Shown here: piece by piece, positions 33,937 through 42,560 of the stretch
Layout of the letters: each line of letters opens with the position of its first letter
How positions within the stretch are numbered: position 1 is the stretch's first letter
Program-made: the position numbers and the translations under genes
Assembly (NCBI GenBank): GCA_036702975.1
Contig: DATNPX010000012.1
Span: 319,960 to 383,959, forward strand
Source: DATNPX01 sp036702975
Lineage (GTDB): Bacteria; Cyanobacteriota; Vampirovibrionia; Obscuribacterales; Obscuribacteraceae
Length of the DNA stretch: 64,000 nucleotides
Reading direction: 5' to 3'
The notes under the pieces: generated by a model
Seen by the model: only the letters and a program-made list of their open reading frames with translations
Databases searched by the model: none
What the model was told of the DNA's origin: nothing

Positions 33937-36513
33937 ATGAAGAGCATTCCAAAGGAGCAGGTATTACGCGTAAACTGCCCCGGCTTTGGCGAAGAAAATT
34001 ATTTCACCGTCGGCAAAGCTAAAACACTGGATGCATACAAAGCGATCATCGTAAATCCGGTCAGCGTATTCCATTTATTCGACAAAGATTTGGCTCTACA
34101 GAAGGAGATCGACGTTAAACTCGCCGATGGTCTAACGAGTTTGACTATTCCTTCCGACGCTGTCTTACAGAGCATTCAAGAAGACCTCAAGTCAAAACGA
34201 ATACTGGAACTCGTCAGTTTTCTCGAAAAAGGCGGCTTGCTCATTTACTACCTGTGTAGACCTTTTCTGGTACAGGGCGACAACATTGCTATAGACAATT
34301 ATTCTTGGCTCGAGAGCCTGGCTCCAGACTCTTCTCCAGACGATAACATCAGACACATGAGCGCTGTCTCGCACGGACGCATCGTCGAGCAAACTGAACA
34401 CACAGTAGAATCAGGCTTCAGCAAATATTTCAACCAGTCTGGCATCGAATGGAATACCATCATTCGCACAGACTTTCTCACGGAAGGCTATACCGCGCTG
34501 GCTACGGCGGGTCCTCGCAAGTGCATCGCCGGGCAGCTACCGGCAGGTGACCAGGGCGGCAAGATCATTTTCTTGCCAGCACCATATTCGCCTGACTTCG
34601 ACAAAGTTTTGATGGAATGTGTGAACATCTGGTACAACCAGGTGGACGCTGAAACAGCCGCAGCGCCAACATCGCCGCCAACGCCCCCGGCGCGCACGAC
34701 TTCCACCAGCAATCCACAGATTGATTCACCTCGCACATCGACCACCAGAGCTCAGGCGATAACGGTCCCACCATCGCCAAGGACCTCTACCACTTCGGCA
34801 CCAGCGATAGCGCAGCCCTCTTCACCACGCACATCAACTACCAACGCACCACCAGTAACACCACCTGCGGCAGCAACGGCAGCCGGTCAAGAGCGAGTCT
34901 CTTCTCAGTTCACAGCGAGAGGGCAGGAAACGCCATCGTCGGCGGCAACATCGCACACACTGCCCGCGATGCAGCAAGGTACGTTACACGAACCGACTCT
35001 CTCCAAAGACCCGTCCTCCAGCCAGGCTACCGCAGAATTCGATGCTGAGTCGGTGCGCGCGTTCCTCGCAGGAGACCAACCACCGGTTCCAAAAGCAGCT
35101 GAGCCGAGCGCAGACAAACCGGCAGAAGCGAAACCGAGTGCGGCAGACATTCTTAAGGAGCTGGAAGCACTTTCAATGGGTGCACCACCGTTGGCCCCTA
35201 CCACGACAGATTCGAAGCCTGCAGAGCCAGCAGCCGCTCTCAAGAAGAATCTTTTTGATGACGATGACGAAGACATAATGGCGACACCGCCAAAGGCAGA
35301 GGCCAACCCTGCTGAGATCAAGGCTGCCGCACCGGCACCAGCTCCGGCTTCTGCCACTACGGCAGCACCAGCAGCGCCGCCAGTAGCCGCAACTCCTACG
35401 GAGCCAGAAGAACCAAACGTAGAAGCATCCAAACCAGAGCCAACTACAGAAGCAAAGGGCTTGAATGCTCATCTCAACCAAATGGCTGAATCCTTAGCGG
35501 CACAGGCCGAAGCAAAGAGATCAGAACCGGTCAAGCCTACAGCTCCCGAAACCGAAGCAGCGCAAGCTCCGGAAGCAACTACGCCCCTCGCACCGAAAGC
35601 AGAGGAGTTCGCACCGGACACCAAGTTCGAATCAAACTTCCAGTTTGAGTCTGATTTCAACTTTAACGACTTGGAAAAAGAGTTAGCAAAGCGTCCACCA
35701 AAAGAACCTGAAGCCCCGCCAGAAATTCGTCCCGAAGTTCAGCCGGAGAGTCGCCCAGCGAGTCTCCGCGAAAATCACCAAGAGAATCATAAGGAAGAGT
35801 CCCCCTCCGCGCCACCAACTCCAGAAGCAAAGGATCTAATCAAGAAGATGGAAGAAATATCAAAAACTATGGCTTCTCCCGATTGGGCAGTCGATGTCAC
35901 CTTCCCTGATGTCGAAGAATTGAAGAAAGAGCGCCTTGCCCTGACGGAATCGATTAAGCAAGCACAATCGAAAATAGCTTCCATTGACAACAAAATCGCG
36001 CAGATAGAGGCTTTGAAAGCAGCGCTACTTGGTGCCGAAGGTGAAGACCTTGTTAACGCCAGTGTCCGAGTCTTCAACAGACTGGGCTGGAATGCAGCAC
36101 CCGCCGGCGGCAAGAACTCGGACGAGTTTCATCTCAGCGGTGGCAGCAAAACAGAGTTTATCGCCAAAGTTGTCAAATCCGCCGGACAGGCTCAGCGGTC
36201 AGATCTGTCATCACTGGCATCATCTGTCGTCGAGTTCTGGGACAGAACTGAAATCGAGCCAAAGGGTATCTTGGTTGCCTGCACCTGGTCTACAAGGCCA
36301 CCTTCTGAACGCACCGAGCCCGATTTCGCCGAGGGCCTGGCAGAATTTGCGCAAAAGAAAGGTCTGTGTCTAATGACAACGACCCAACTTCTCTCTATGT
36401 ATCGCGATATCGAAATGGGCAAACAATCGAGCGACGACCTCCGCAAAAAGATCGAAGAGACAAACGGACGCCTGCCAGGTTTTCAACTGTTGCCTGCGGC
36501 GGTCAAAGTCTAA
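33937..36513 (+). CDS. Large uncharacterised protein with C-terminal PD-(D/E)XK-like domain
   Basis: 858 residues. Residues 1-235 form an alpha/beta domain with repeated strand-like segments (KAIIVNPVSVFHL, GGLLIYYLC, GGKIIFLPAPY) that recalls ThuA/GATase-like folds. Residues 240-610 are a Pro/Ala/Thr/Glu-rich linker with a triplicated SPRTSTT unit. A coiled coil (about 640-695) leads into a restriction-endonuclease-like end: Glu702 in EGEDLVN, Asp/Glu in NSDEF, then Glu740 and Lys744 in TEFIAKVVK, and GILVAC with a late CLMTTTQLLSMY. That order matches the PD-(D/E)XK fold, although the strand carrying E-x-K is irregular. AAGG seven bases before ATG. Function unknown; DNA binding or cleavage is possible. 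Confidence 0.8.
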   Translation: MKSIPKEQVLRVNCPGFGEENYFTVGKAKTLDAYKAIIVNPVSVFHLFDKDLALQKEIDVKLADGLTSLTIPSDAVLQSIQEDLKSKRILELVSFLEKGGLLIYYLCRPFLVQGDNIAIDNYSWLESLAPDSSPDDNIRHMSAVSHGRIVEQTEHTVESGFSKYFNQSGIEWNTIIRTDFLTEGYTALATAGPRKCIAGQLPAGDQGGKIIFLPAPYSPDFDKVLMECVNIWYNQVDAETAAAPTSPPTPPARTTSTSNPQIDSPRTSTTRAQAITVPPSPRTSTTSAPAIAQPSSPRTSTTNAPPVTPPAAATAAGQERVSSQFTARGQETPSSAATSHTLPAMQQGTLHEPTLSKDPSSSQATAEFDAESVRAFLAGDQPPVPKAAEPSADKPAEAKPSAADILKELEALSMGAPPLAPTTTDSKPAEPAAALKKNLFDDDDEDIMATPPKAEANPAEIKAAAPAPAPASATTAAPAAPPVAATPTEPEEPNVEASKPEPTTEAKGLNAHLNQMAESLAAQAEAKRSEPVKPTAPETEAAQAPEATTPLAPKAEEFAPDTKFESNFQFESDFNFNDLEKELAKRPPKEPEAPPEIRPEVQPESRPASLRENHQENHKEESPSAPPTPEAKDLIKKMEEISKTMASPDWAVDVTFPDVEELKKERLALTESIKQAQSKIASIDNKIAQIEALKAALLGAEGEDLVNASVRVFNRLGWNAAPAGGKNSDEFHLSGGSKTEFIAKVVKSAGQAQRSDLSSLASSVVEFWDRTEIEPKGILVACTWSTRPPSERTEPDFAEGLAEFAQKKGLCLMTTTQLLSMYRDIEMGKQSSDDLRKKIEETNGRLPGFQLLPAAVKV

Positions 36514-36582
36514 CTTCCAAAAGCTCGAATCAAGTATCATGATCTGAATCTGAATCTGAAGATTTGAAAGAGGCTAAGGTCT

Positions 36583-37161
36583 GTGAATTTACCGATGATT
36601 GTCGTCTGTGACGAGGCAGCGAAGCTGCGTCAAATTGACACGCTTATCAAGTCCCAACCGGAATTGGTTTTACTCGGAACGCTGGAGCCGGATACAGCTC
36701 ATCAGCAGAGTATTCCGGAAGGAATAAAGATTACCTGGATTGAGTTGGCGCCTGAGCCACAGAAGGCACTGGCTCTGCTCGGTGAGCTAAAAGAAAAGTA
36801 TCCGAACATGCATTTTCTTGTCAGCCATGACACTTTGCAGGCCGACCTGGTTAAAACTGCGATGCAGTTAGGAGCGATAGAGTATCTAGATTCTCAGAGC
36901 GCCCCTACTCTTTTGCCAGAAGCAATTAAGCGAATCGCCGTTAAGGAGCAAAACGCCCCCCACACGCCGTCCGGCCCGCCGCCACCCTTACCGCCGCCGA
37001 GCGACAAAGCCGCCCAAATTCACCGCCAAACTGGCAAGATGCGCTCAAAAGTGTCTGAAATCGATGGCACGCCTACAGGGCTCCCAGCGTGGCTCTTGCC
37101 ATCGGTAGTGCTGATACTGCTTTGCGTGTTCGTTACTCTTTACTTCAAACTCGGACACTAA
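36583..37161 (+). CDS. Tail-anchored pseudo-receiver protein
   Basis: 192 residues. The first 120 residues follow the response-regulator receiver pattern (MIVVCDEAAKL, ELKEKYPNMHFLVSHDT, QLGAIEYLDSQSAPTLLPEAIKRI), but the phospho-acceptor Asp position reads WIELAPEP, so it is probably not phosphorylated. A Pro-rich linker and a C-terminal TM helix (LLPSVVLILLCVFVTLYF) follow. Receiver-like domains of this sort occur in CpaE/TadZ-type proteins. GTG start 69 bases after the PD-(D/E)XK-like gene; probably one operon. Confidence 0.7.
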   Translation: MNLPMIVVCDEAAKLRQIDTLIKSQPELVLLGTLEPDTAHQQSIPEGIKITWIELAPEPQKALALLGELKEKYPNMHFLVSHDTLQADLVKTAMQLGAIEYLDSQSAPTLLPEAIKRIAVKEQNAPHTPSGPPPPLPPPSDKAAQIHRQTGKMRSKVSEIDGTPTGLPAWLLPSVVLILLCVFVTLYFKLGH

Positions 37162-37181
37162 TTATCTAAAGTCAGTTGAAA

Positions 37182-37208
37182 GAGCGATCCTTAATGAAAG
37201 GACCGCTC
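37182..37208 (+). terminator. Hairpin after the pseudo-receiver gene
   Basis: An 11-bp stem (GAGCGATCCTT with AAGGACCGCTC, one G-T pair) and a short loop. No T run follows, so it is a weak or protein-assisted terminator. Confidence 0.45.
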
Positions 37209-37306
37209 GATGTAACACAACATGTTGACACTATTTTTAGACTCTTCTCGATTCTTGTCGCTCAATTCTCTTAACAGCGGCTAAAGAGCTGCAATCGTAG
37301 TGAACC

Positions 37307-37651
37307 TTAGAGAGTAGCGCCGTATTCTCTTTGGCACTTGTCGTACTTTGCCGCTAATACAAAATCGGCCTCGCTCAATCCGTTAATTGCGTGTGTCCAT
37401 ATCTCCACCACTAACTCTCCCCACCGAATCGTCAAGTCAGGGTGATGTTGCTGTTGTTCGGCTATGTCGGCAAATGCCTTCGCCAATCGCATCGGTTTCA
37501 AAAAGTTGTCAAATTTAAATGTCCGCTGCAACTTCGTTCCTTGCACTTTCCAGTCTGCATCTAACTGCTCGATTAGAGGTGCAATCTCGTCACCCTTGAG
37601 AGCTGGTGTAGAGCCACTGCACGGGACACATTTTTTCTCTGCTAAAGCCAT
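37307..37651 (-). CDS. phhB: Pterin-4-alpha-carbinolamine dehydratase
   Basis: 114 residues from ATG 37651, which has GGAGGT seven bases upstream; a TTG 15 bases further up would overlap that site. EQQQHHPDLTIRWGELVVEIWTH and GLSEADFVLAAK contain the conserved His-His-Pro and Trp/His active-site blocks. It dehydrates 4a-hydroxytetrahydropterin, but no aromatic hydroxylase gene is nearby. In many bacteria it is a stand-alone gene with other pterin-related roles. Confidence 0.92.
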   Translation of the reverse strand: MALAEKKCVPCSGSTPALKGDEIAPLIEQLDADWKVQGTKLQRTFKFDNFLKPMRLAKAFADIAEQQQHHPDLTIRWGELVVEIWTHAINGLSEADFVLAAKYDKCQREYGATL

Positions 37652-37786
37652 GGTCCAGACCTCCAAACCCTAAAATGCAAAATGAGCTTAAAGAACTAGA
37701 ATAGTCTTTAAGCTCAAATGGCGCATTAGAAGCAGTCAGTCAGTGACAAATGTTACGACGACTACATTTGTTTAGTTAACCGAGGG

Positions 37787-38041
37787 CTAGCGCATTGCGT
37801 AGCTCTCAGCGCCAGCACTGACAGGATTAACTGGTGAAGGAGCTGATGCTTTCTTCATGTTTTGTCCGCGCTTGCGTCCTGCTGCTGCAGCCTCTTCACT
37901 AGTGAATTGGTGGGCAGTCCCCTTTTCATGTGCGGCTTTTCCGCCCATGCTGGCAATTTTCTTGCGCTGTTCTGCATCTAACGCAGCGAAACCGCGTCGA
38001 GAAATGTTGCTCGCAGAAGTTTTATCTTCAGTAGTCGCCAT
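37787..38041 (-). CDS. KGG-repeat stress-induced protein
   Basis: 84 residues from ATG 38041, with AAGGAG nine bases upstream. RRGFAALDAEQRKKIASMGG and KAAHEKGTAHQFTSEEAAAA are two KGG-type units as in GsiB/general stress proteins; a third partial unit (GRKRGQNMKK) follows. These are small hydrophilic, desiccation/stress-linked proteins. No operon partner. Confidence 0.88.
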   Translation of the reverse strand: MATTEDKTSASNISRRGFAALDAEQRKKIASMGGKAAHEKGTAHQFTSEEAAAAGRKRGQNMKKASAPSPVNPVSAGAESYAMR

Positions 38042-38522
38042 TCGGAAAGTCTCCTTATCAAAGTCGTACAAATTAAGACCGAACCAAAACTATCCAACTC
38101 AATAAACGAGTCGATAATTAAACAGACACCCAGAGTCTGCAAAGGTTCCAACAATGCACAGTCTTTTTTGCACGATTAACAACCTTAAATCAGATGTGGT
38201 CAAAGACCAGTATCCATGTGGTTCGTAAATTCCCAAGTGAGGGCGGGAGTCAATGAGACCACGTTACTATTCTTACCGTGTAAATGTGTTTTTCTTGTGA
38301 TCCGTTTGTAAGCGAAAGGCACAAAAAGTCTGACATTTTTGCCCGAAACCCTGATTTTACGCGAGCTCGGGCATCACTGGGGAAATCCCGAGCTTAGCTA
38401 TGGTTTACACCTATATACAGCGCACACCATATCTGGTGCGGATTTCAGTGCATTCTAAATTCGACCAAAGGTGTGCAAAGGAAGTCCGTATTTAAGTGTA
38501 CCAACTCCGCAAATGACCAAGT
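38042..38522. other. Intergenic region with two hairpins downstream of the protease gene
   Basis: 481 bases without a gene. Two inverted repeats lie at 38364-38394 and 38421-38440; the second is CGCACACCA/TGGTGCG with a bulge. The rest shows nothing recognisable. Confidence 0.5.
38364..38394 (-). terminator. Possible terminator hairpin downstream of the HtrA-like gene
   Basis: 8-bp perfect arms AGCTCGGG/CCCGAGCT around a 15-base loop, about 130 bases past the HtrA-like stop. No adjacent T run. Could instead be a small-RNA or 3' UTR structure. Confidence 0.35.
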
Positions 38523-40019
38523 CTAGCGGTCAAAACCGGTAGAAGGCGTGCTCGGATACTTGCCCACAACGACCTTGCGCGTCTGCGTTGTACCTCGCCG
38601 CCAGAATTCCACCTCAAATTCGTCGCCTGGCTTTTTGTCCCGCGTGATTCGGCGGATCTCACCGACCGAGCCGACTGGCTTGCCATCGATCTGTTGAATG
38701 ACGTCTCCCCGCCCCAATCCAGCTTTATCAGAGGGACCAGACGCCATGACCTGAGAGACAAGAACTCCTTTAAGCGATTCAGGAATTCCTTGATGCGGCA
38801 CATCCGGATTCAGATCCTGCATAAAAATGCCCAGGTAGGGGCGTGGAATCTCTCCGTGTTCGATAAGTTCAAGAGCCACTTTGCGAGCTTCGTCGACCGG
38901 GATGGCAAAACTAATGTTTTGCGCGTCGCCGCGTATTGCTGTATTTATCCCAATCACATCCCCTTTGATGTTAAGGAGTGGTCCACCAGAATTGCCCATA
39001 TTGATGGCAGCGTCTGTTTGAATCAAGTCGACACGATTGCGAAAAGTATCATCATTAATTGAGCGTCCGACTGCGCTGATAATACCTAAAGTGACCGTGT
39101 GCTCGAATCCGAGTGGACTGCCAATGGCTATGGCCCAGTCGCCTGCGCGCAGATTTTTGGTTGTGCCAAAGCGAGCAACCGGCAAATCGTCGGCGGCGAC
39201 TTTGACTACGGCAAGGTCGCTAAAATGGTCACGTCCTACGATTTCGGCCGGCAGCTTGCGACCATCGTCCAGAGCCACTTTAATCGTAGAATTTCGATGC
39301 AGCACGTGTGCCGAAGTCAAAATGTATCCGTCCGCTCGCAAAATAACGCCTGTACCCAAAGACTTCCTCGGTGGGGGAGCCAACCCAATCTCAGGCGCTT
39401 CGCTCTGCGGGCTCTGTGGAAGATTAAGCATTGGATTGCCGTTAGGAAACACACTCCCGAGCAATCCGTTTTGTTCTTGGTTATGTTGGCGAATCGGTGT
39501 CAATTCAATTGTCACTACAGATGGTGCGACTTCAGCTACTATGTCGGAGATAGCACTTGGTAGTCCAGTCACAGCAGCGGACTTGGCATCGTCCTTTCGA
39601 ACAGTCTCGCTGTCCCGAGCCAGACCGGGGTCGGCGGCATGCAGCTGGGGTGTCTTCTGACCTACCAGCAAACCAGCGGAAAAGATAAATCCTGCTGCTA
39701 GGACTAGGCAAGCGGTCTTCCAAGCGGGCGAAACGCCGCCCTTCCCTTGAGTCACTGCCACTGGCTCAGCCGGCGATTCTTCGGCTGAATCAGTCGCGGG
39801 TAGAGGCGAAACCGGCACATCCAACGGTGTCGTTCCCCCCGTTGCAACCCCTGTAGTCTCGCAGTCGCCTTCAGGAATAGCTTGTGCTTCCTGAATAGTG
39901 CCTGCAAGGGCTGAATCACCATCGGTTTGGCACGTATCGGATGGCTCCCCACCACCCAGATGAGAGTCTGTTTCCAACGGAATAGCTTCATCCGCGTCAG
40001 GTTTAGAAGGTTCGGTCAT
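38523..40019 (-). CDS. HtrA/DegP-family trypsin-like serine protease with PDZ domain
   Basis: About 498 residues. A 100-residue acidic cytoplasmic N terminus precedes one TM helix (ACLVLAAGFIFSAGLLVG), then the protease with His in LTSAHVL, Asp in HFSDLAVV and Ser in MGNSGGPLLN, and one PDZ domain (GVLVSQVMASGPSDKAGLGRGDVIQQIDG). It is membrane-anchored with the protease outside, as in DegS/HhoA-type enzymes, and degrades misfolded envelope proteins. ATG 40019 is chosen; TTG 40028 is also in frame. The long acidic N terminus is unusual. Confidence 0.93.
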   Translation of the reverse strand: MTEPSKPDADEAIPLETDSHLGGGEPSDTCQTDGDSALAGTIQEAQAIPEGDCETTGVATGGTTPLDVPVSPLPATDSAEESPAEPVAVTQGKGGVSPAWKTACLVLAAGFIFSAGLLVGQKTPQLHAADPGLARDSETVRKDDAKSAAVTGLPSAISDIVAEVAPSVVTIELTPIRQHNQEQNGLLGSVFPNGNPMLNLPQSPQSEAPEIGLAPPPRKSLGTGVILRADGYILTSAHVLHRNSTIKVALDDGRKLPAEIVGRDHFSDLAVVKVAADDLPVARFGTTKNLRAGDWAIAIGSPLGFEHTVTLGIISAVGRSINDDTFRNRVDLIQTDAAINMGNSGGPLLNIKGDVIGINTAIRGDAQNISFAIPVDEARKVALELIEHGEIPRPYLGIFMQDLNPDVPHQGIPESLKGVLVSQVMASGPSDKAGLGRGDVIQQIDGKPVGSVGEIRRITRDKKPGDEFEVEFWRRGTTQTRKVVVGKYPSTPSTGFDR

Positions 40020-40296
40020 ATCTTGCAATTGCCCCCAAAAACATCCTACCCCCTGTAGCCAGCAAAAATTCGGCTCTTGGCTTGTGGCGGACGATTTTAG
40101 TCTTGCTTTATCAGATTCCTGCGGGTTGAGACGAGATAGATAAGCCCTACTAGAATCCGATAAACGAACAGACCATCACCGTATGCGGTGCGCCAAAGCG
40201 TTTAGCTGCACACCCCAGTGCTAGACTTCCCACCGGATTCACGCTGAGCATAAGAATCATATAGATGCTCGAACTCTTTTCTTGGCCAACCTTCAA

Positions 40297-41559
40297 TTAG
40301 ACTGCAAGTTCGATAAGCCGCCGGAAGCGGGAAGGCGACTCGAGCAAAACCTGAAGAACTGACGATGACTCCCTTGTGTGCTGAAAGGCTGTCAACTTTC
40401 GCTCTAGACTGCGGACGATTTCAGCCACGTGAAAAGCGTCCGGTCGCTTGCCCAACCACTGCAAACACTTGATCTTGAGCCGCACGAGAACCAGAAGCAA
40501 GACAAGATGGTGGTATCCACTGACGAGACTGAAATGTCCCAGACCAGGACCGAAATAAAGTTTGGAAAATACGCGCGAATAAAGGTATCGTGCTAACAAG
40601 TGCTCAGAATCTCGCCCCAGCATACCTAAAGACTGCGCGAACGCTTCCGCCAAATCGACATCCTGTCCATCAATTTCGAATGAAAGCTGCGAGTCTCCTG
40701 AAACCATGCCCTCAAGAAACTCTCGAACAGCTGGAATATCATTTGTGCTCTCGAATACATTGTCCGGAAGATACAGCGCCATCAAATAACGCACAAATTG
40801 AAGATCCGATGACTGATTGTTAGGAATAAGTTCTTTGCGTTCCAGGTCAGTTCGGGCGGTTTGCTCAGGCAAGTGCGACAGAATATATTCGGACAAATTC
40901 AGCAGTTGCGCGGACCAGAGATATTTGTCTTGACTCAATGCATCACGCATATTTTCAGCGAGGGCCCTGCAAATATCCCTCTCCATCAGCAGATATTGAG
41001 ACCAACGCATCGAGACTCCATCTACAAGTTGAATCCCACTCCAATCAAGTTTTAGTTTCGGAAATAGTTTTTTGAAAAGGGCCAACCGACTTGTCAAATG
41101 CTCTCTTTGTTCAGACAATAGTCTGCCCTGATTAAAGAGAGCACCAGTGCTTGCGAAACTGACAGATGCATAGAAACCGTCAGGAGCTTCAGTGAACGTG
41201 TACGGAAATAGTTGGCACATAGACGGTTTTGCTTCCGCCCCAAACTGTTCGTGCAGAGCGCAGCGGTTTTGCTCGCTCAAAAAAATGCAGCGACCATCAG
41301 CACGCTTCTCCAGCGTGAATTGAAATGTTTGCGATTTAGCTTTAATGATATCGAAATCAACGCTGCGGAAGAGGCGAACAGGCAGCTCCACAAGGCCAGA
41401 ATGTGTCCCAGAATGTTTCATAGAATGACTGAGGTCGATAATTCTCTGTCTGTCATCCGCCGTCGAAGGTACAGGCCACTGCAGACAACAGTTTCCGCAA
41501 CCGGTACATTCGAACCTCAGCTCCTCAGGAATATGAAGCGTTTCCGAATCGTCAAACAG
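40297..41559 (-). CDS. YkgJ-type Cys-cluster (Fe/Zn-binding) protein with probable CTG start
   Basis: About 420 residues. The first ATG of the frame (41421) lies inside the domain. Reading upstream, the frame stays open for 46 more codons to CTG 41559 and encodes FECTGCGNCCLQW, the defining CxxCxxCC of the YkgJ family. The second half of the motif, RCIFLSEQNRCALHE and PSMCQLFPY, lies after the ATG. AGGAG (41568-41572) sits eight bases before the CTG, and the only other upstream candidate is ATC. The C-terminal 250 residues are helical and unrecognised. It probably binds a metal or Fe-S cluster; target unknown. Divergent from 41663. Confidence 0.82.
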   Translation of the reverse strand: MFDDSETLHIPEELRFECTGCGNCCLQWPVPSTADDRQRIIDLSHSMKHSGTHSGLVELPVRLFRSVDFDIIKAKSQTFQFTLEKRADGRCIFLSEQNRCALHEQFGAEAKPSMCQLFPYTFTEAPDGFYASVSFASTGALFNQGRLLSEQREHLTSRLALFKKLFPKLKLDWSGIQLVDGVSMRWSQYLLMERDICRALAENMRDALSQDKYLWSAQLLNLSEYILSHLPEQTARTDLERKELIPNNQSSDLQFVRYLMALYLPDNVFESTNDIPAVREFLEGMVSGDSQLSFEIDGQDVDLAEAFAQSLGMLGRDSEHLLARYLYSRVFSKLYFGPGLGHFSLVSGYHHLVLLLVLVRLKIKCLQWLGKRPDAFHVAEIVRSLERKLTAFQHTRESSSVLQVLLESPSRFRRLIELAV

Positions 41560-41567
41560 TGATCTTT

Positions 41568-41572
41568 CTCCT
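41568..41572 (-). promoter_or_regulatory. Ribosome-binding site deciding a CTG start
   Basis: AGGAG on the minus strand, eight bases upstream of CTG 41559. It is the only strong site in the interval between the in-frame stop and the CxxCxxCC motif, so it supports a non-standard start codon. Confidence 0.6.
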
Positions 41573-41662
41573 AGGATGCCGCGAACCGCTTCTCAGGCAG
41601 CGTACTCTAAGACTAACAGCTTTTGATTAGTCCGCGGAAAAAGAGGTGCTACACTTACAGGC

Positions 41663-42190
41663 ATGGACAAAGTCAATATCGACATGCCCGCGCTTATAGC
41701 CGCCTGGGCAGACGATTCACCAGACAATCTCTATTACCTAGATACGCGCAGCGGTGCTGTCAAACTCGTTCACAAGCATTTGTTCGATTTGCGCGACTTA
41801 ACAGACGAAATCGAAAAAAATCGCGAGCGGTTTCTCTACATTCCAAAACCTGAAGCAGGACAGATTCGCAAGGACTTGCGCGTATATCTAGACAAAATTG
41901 AAACCAAAAGCATTCTGCCCGTATTAGAGATGGCTTTCGAGAGCCCGCATGTCTATTCATCCTTTTGCAAAATTCTCGAGAAAGAACCCCGAGAACGAGA
42001 CCGATTTCTCGAATCACGACAACAACTTATTCGCGAGCGCATCAATGAATGGCTTGAGGCAAACAACTACGAGTATGATGCCAATTACACGAATCCTTAC
42101 TTCGTGCAAGAAGACGACGAGGAGTTCGATGATCTTGAAGCCTTTGACAGCGACGAAACTAATGACTCAGACTTTTCACCAGTTGATTAA
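41663..42190 (+). CDS. UPF0158-family protein
   Basis: 175 residues. LYYLDTRSGAVKLV near residue 22, RFLYIPKPEA, ILPVLEMAF and INEWLEANNY follow the UPF0158 pattern. The C-terminal 35 residues are very acidic (DDEEFDDLEAFDSDE). Function of the family is unknown. Divergent from the YkgJ-type gene with a 103-base gap. Confidence 0.8.
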   Translation: MDKVNIDMPALIAAWADDSPDNLYYLDTRSGAVKLVHKHLFDLRDLTDEIEKNRERFLYIPKPEAGQIRKDLRVYLDKIETKSILPVLEMAFESPHVYSSFCKILEKEPRERDRFLESRQQLIRERINEWLEANNYEYDANYTNPYFVQEDDEEFDDLEAFDSDETNDSDFSPVD

Positions 42191-42212
42191 AGTCGGCCTG
42201 ATGTGAGTCGCG

Positions 42213-42434
42213 TCAGCTCATTGTCGGTTTCGGACCGAACTGCGCACCACCCATGGTGCGTTCAGGCAAAGCGGGTCCCCGCACGCATTTGATCGCTGAC
42301 CAGGGCAAGTACAAGGTTTCGTTCTCTCTACGCAAGCACAGATAGGTATTTTGGTCGGCCATTGCCACCTCACCTTCAACCTGCTCCCCACTCATGAGCA
42401 GCACTTTTACCGGCGTATTCATCGGAATTGCCAA
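42213..42434 (-). CDS. Small beta-rich protein, possibly Sm/SH3-like
   Basis: 73 residues from TTG 42434, eight bases after GGAGG; an upstream ATG (42449) overlaps that site and a later ATG (42422) is too far from it. VKVLLMSGEQVEGEVAMADQ and TLYLPWSAIKCVRG are short strands resembling an Sm-like or LSM-type barrel, but no RNA-binding signature is clear. Convergent with the UPF0158 gene. Confidence 0.6.
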   Translation of the reverse strand: MAIPMNTPVKVLLMSGEQVEGEVAMADQNTYLCLRRENETLYLPWSAIKCVRGPALPERTMGGAQFGPKPTMS

Positions 42435-42560
42435 GAACAAAACCTCCATCCACTAGCTGGAAACAGTTTACCCGCGCTAGTCAGTGATTAGAACTGCAAG
42501 AGACTGTAAAGCGCTCTTGTGTTTATAAATTTTCTTGCAGTTCTCTGCACTCGATAGTGC

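Noticed and set aside
34905..35432. 175-residue Ala/Gly/Ser-rich minus-strand ORF
   Set aside because: Antisense shadow of the Pro/Ala-rich linker; low complexity and no start support.
38421..38440. Imperfect hairpin CGCACACCA/TGGTGCG as a riboswitch
   Set aside because: Too short, with no conserved riboswitch core around it and far from any start codon on the right strand.
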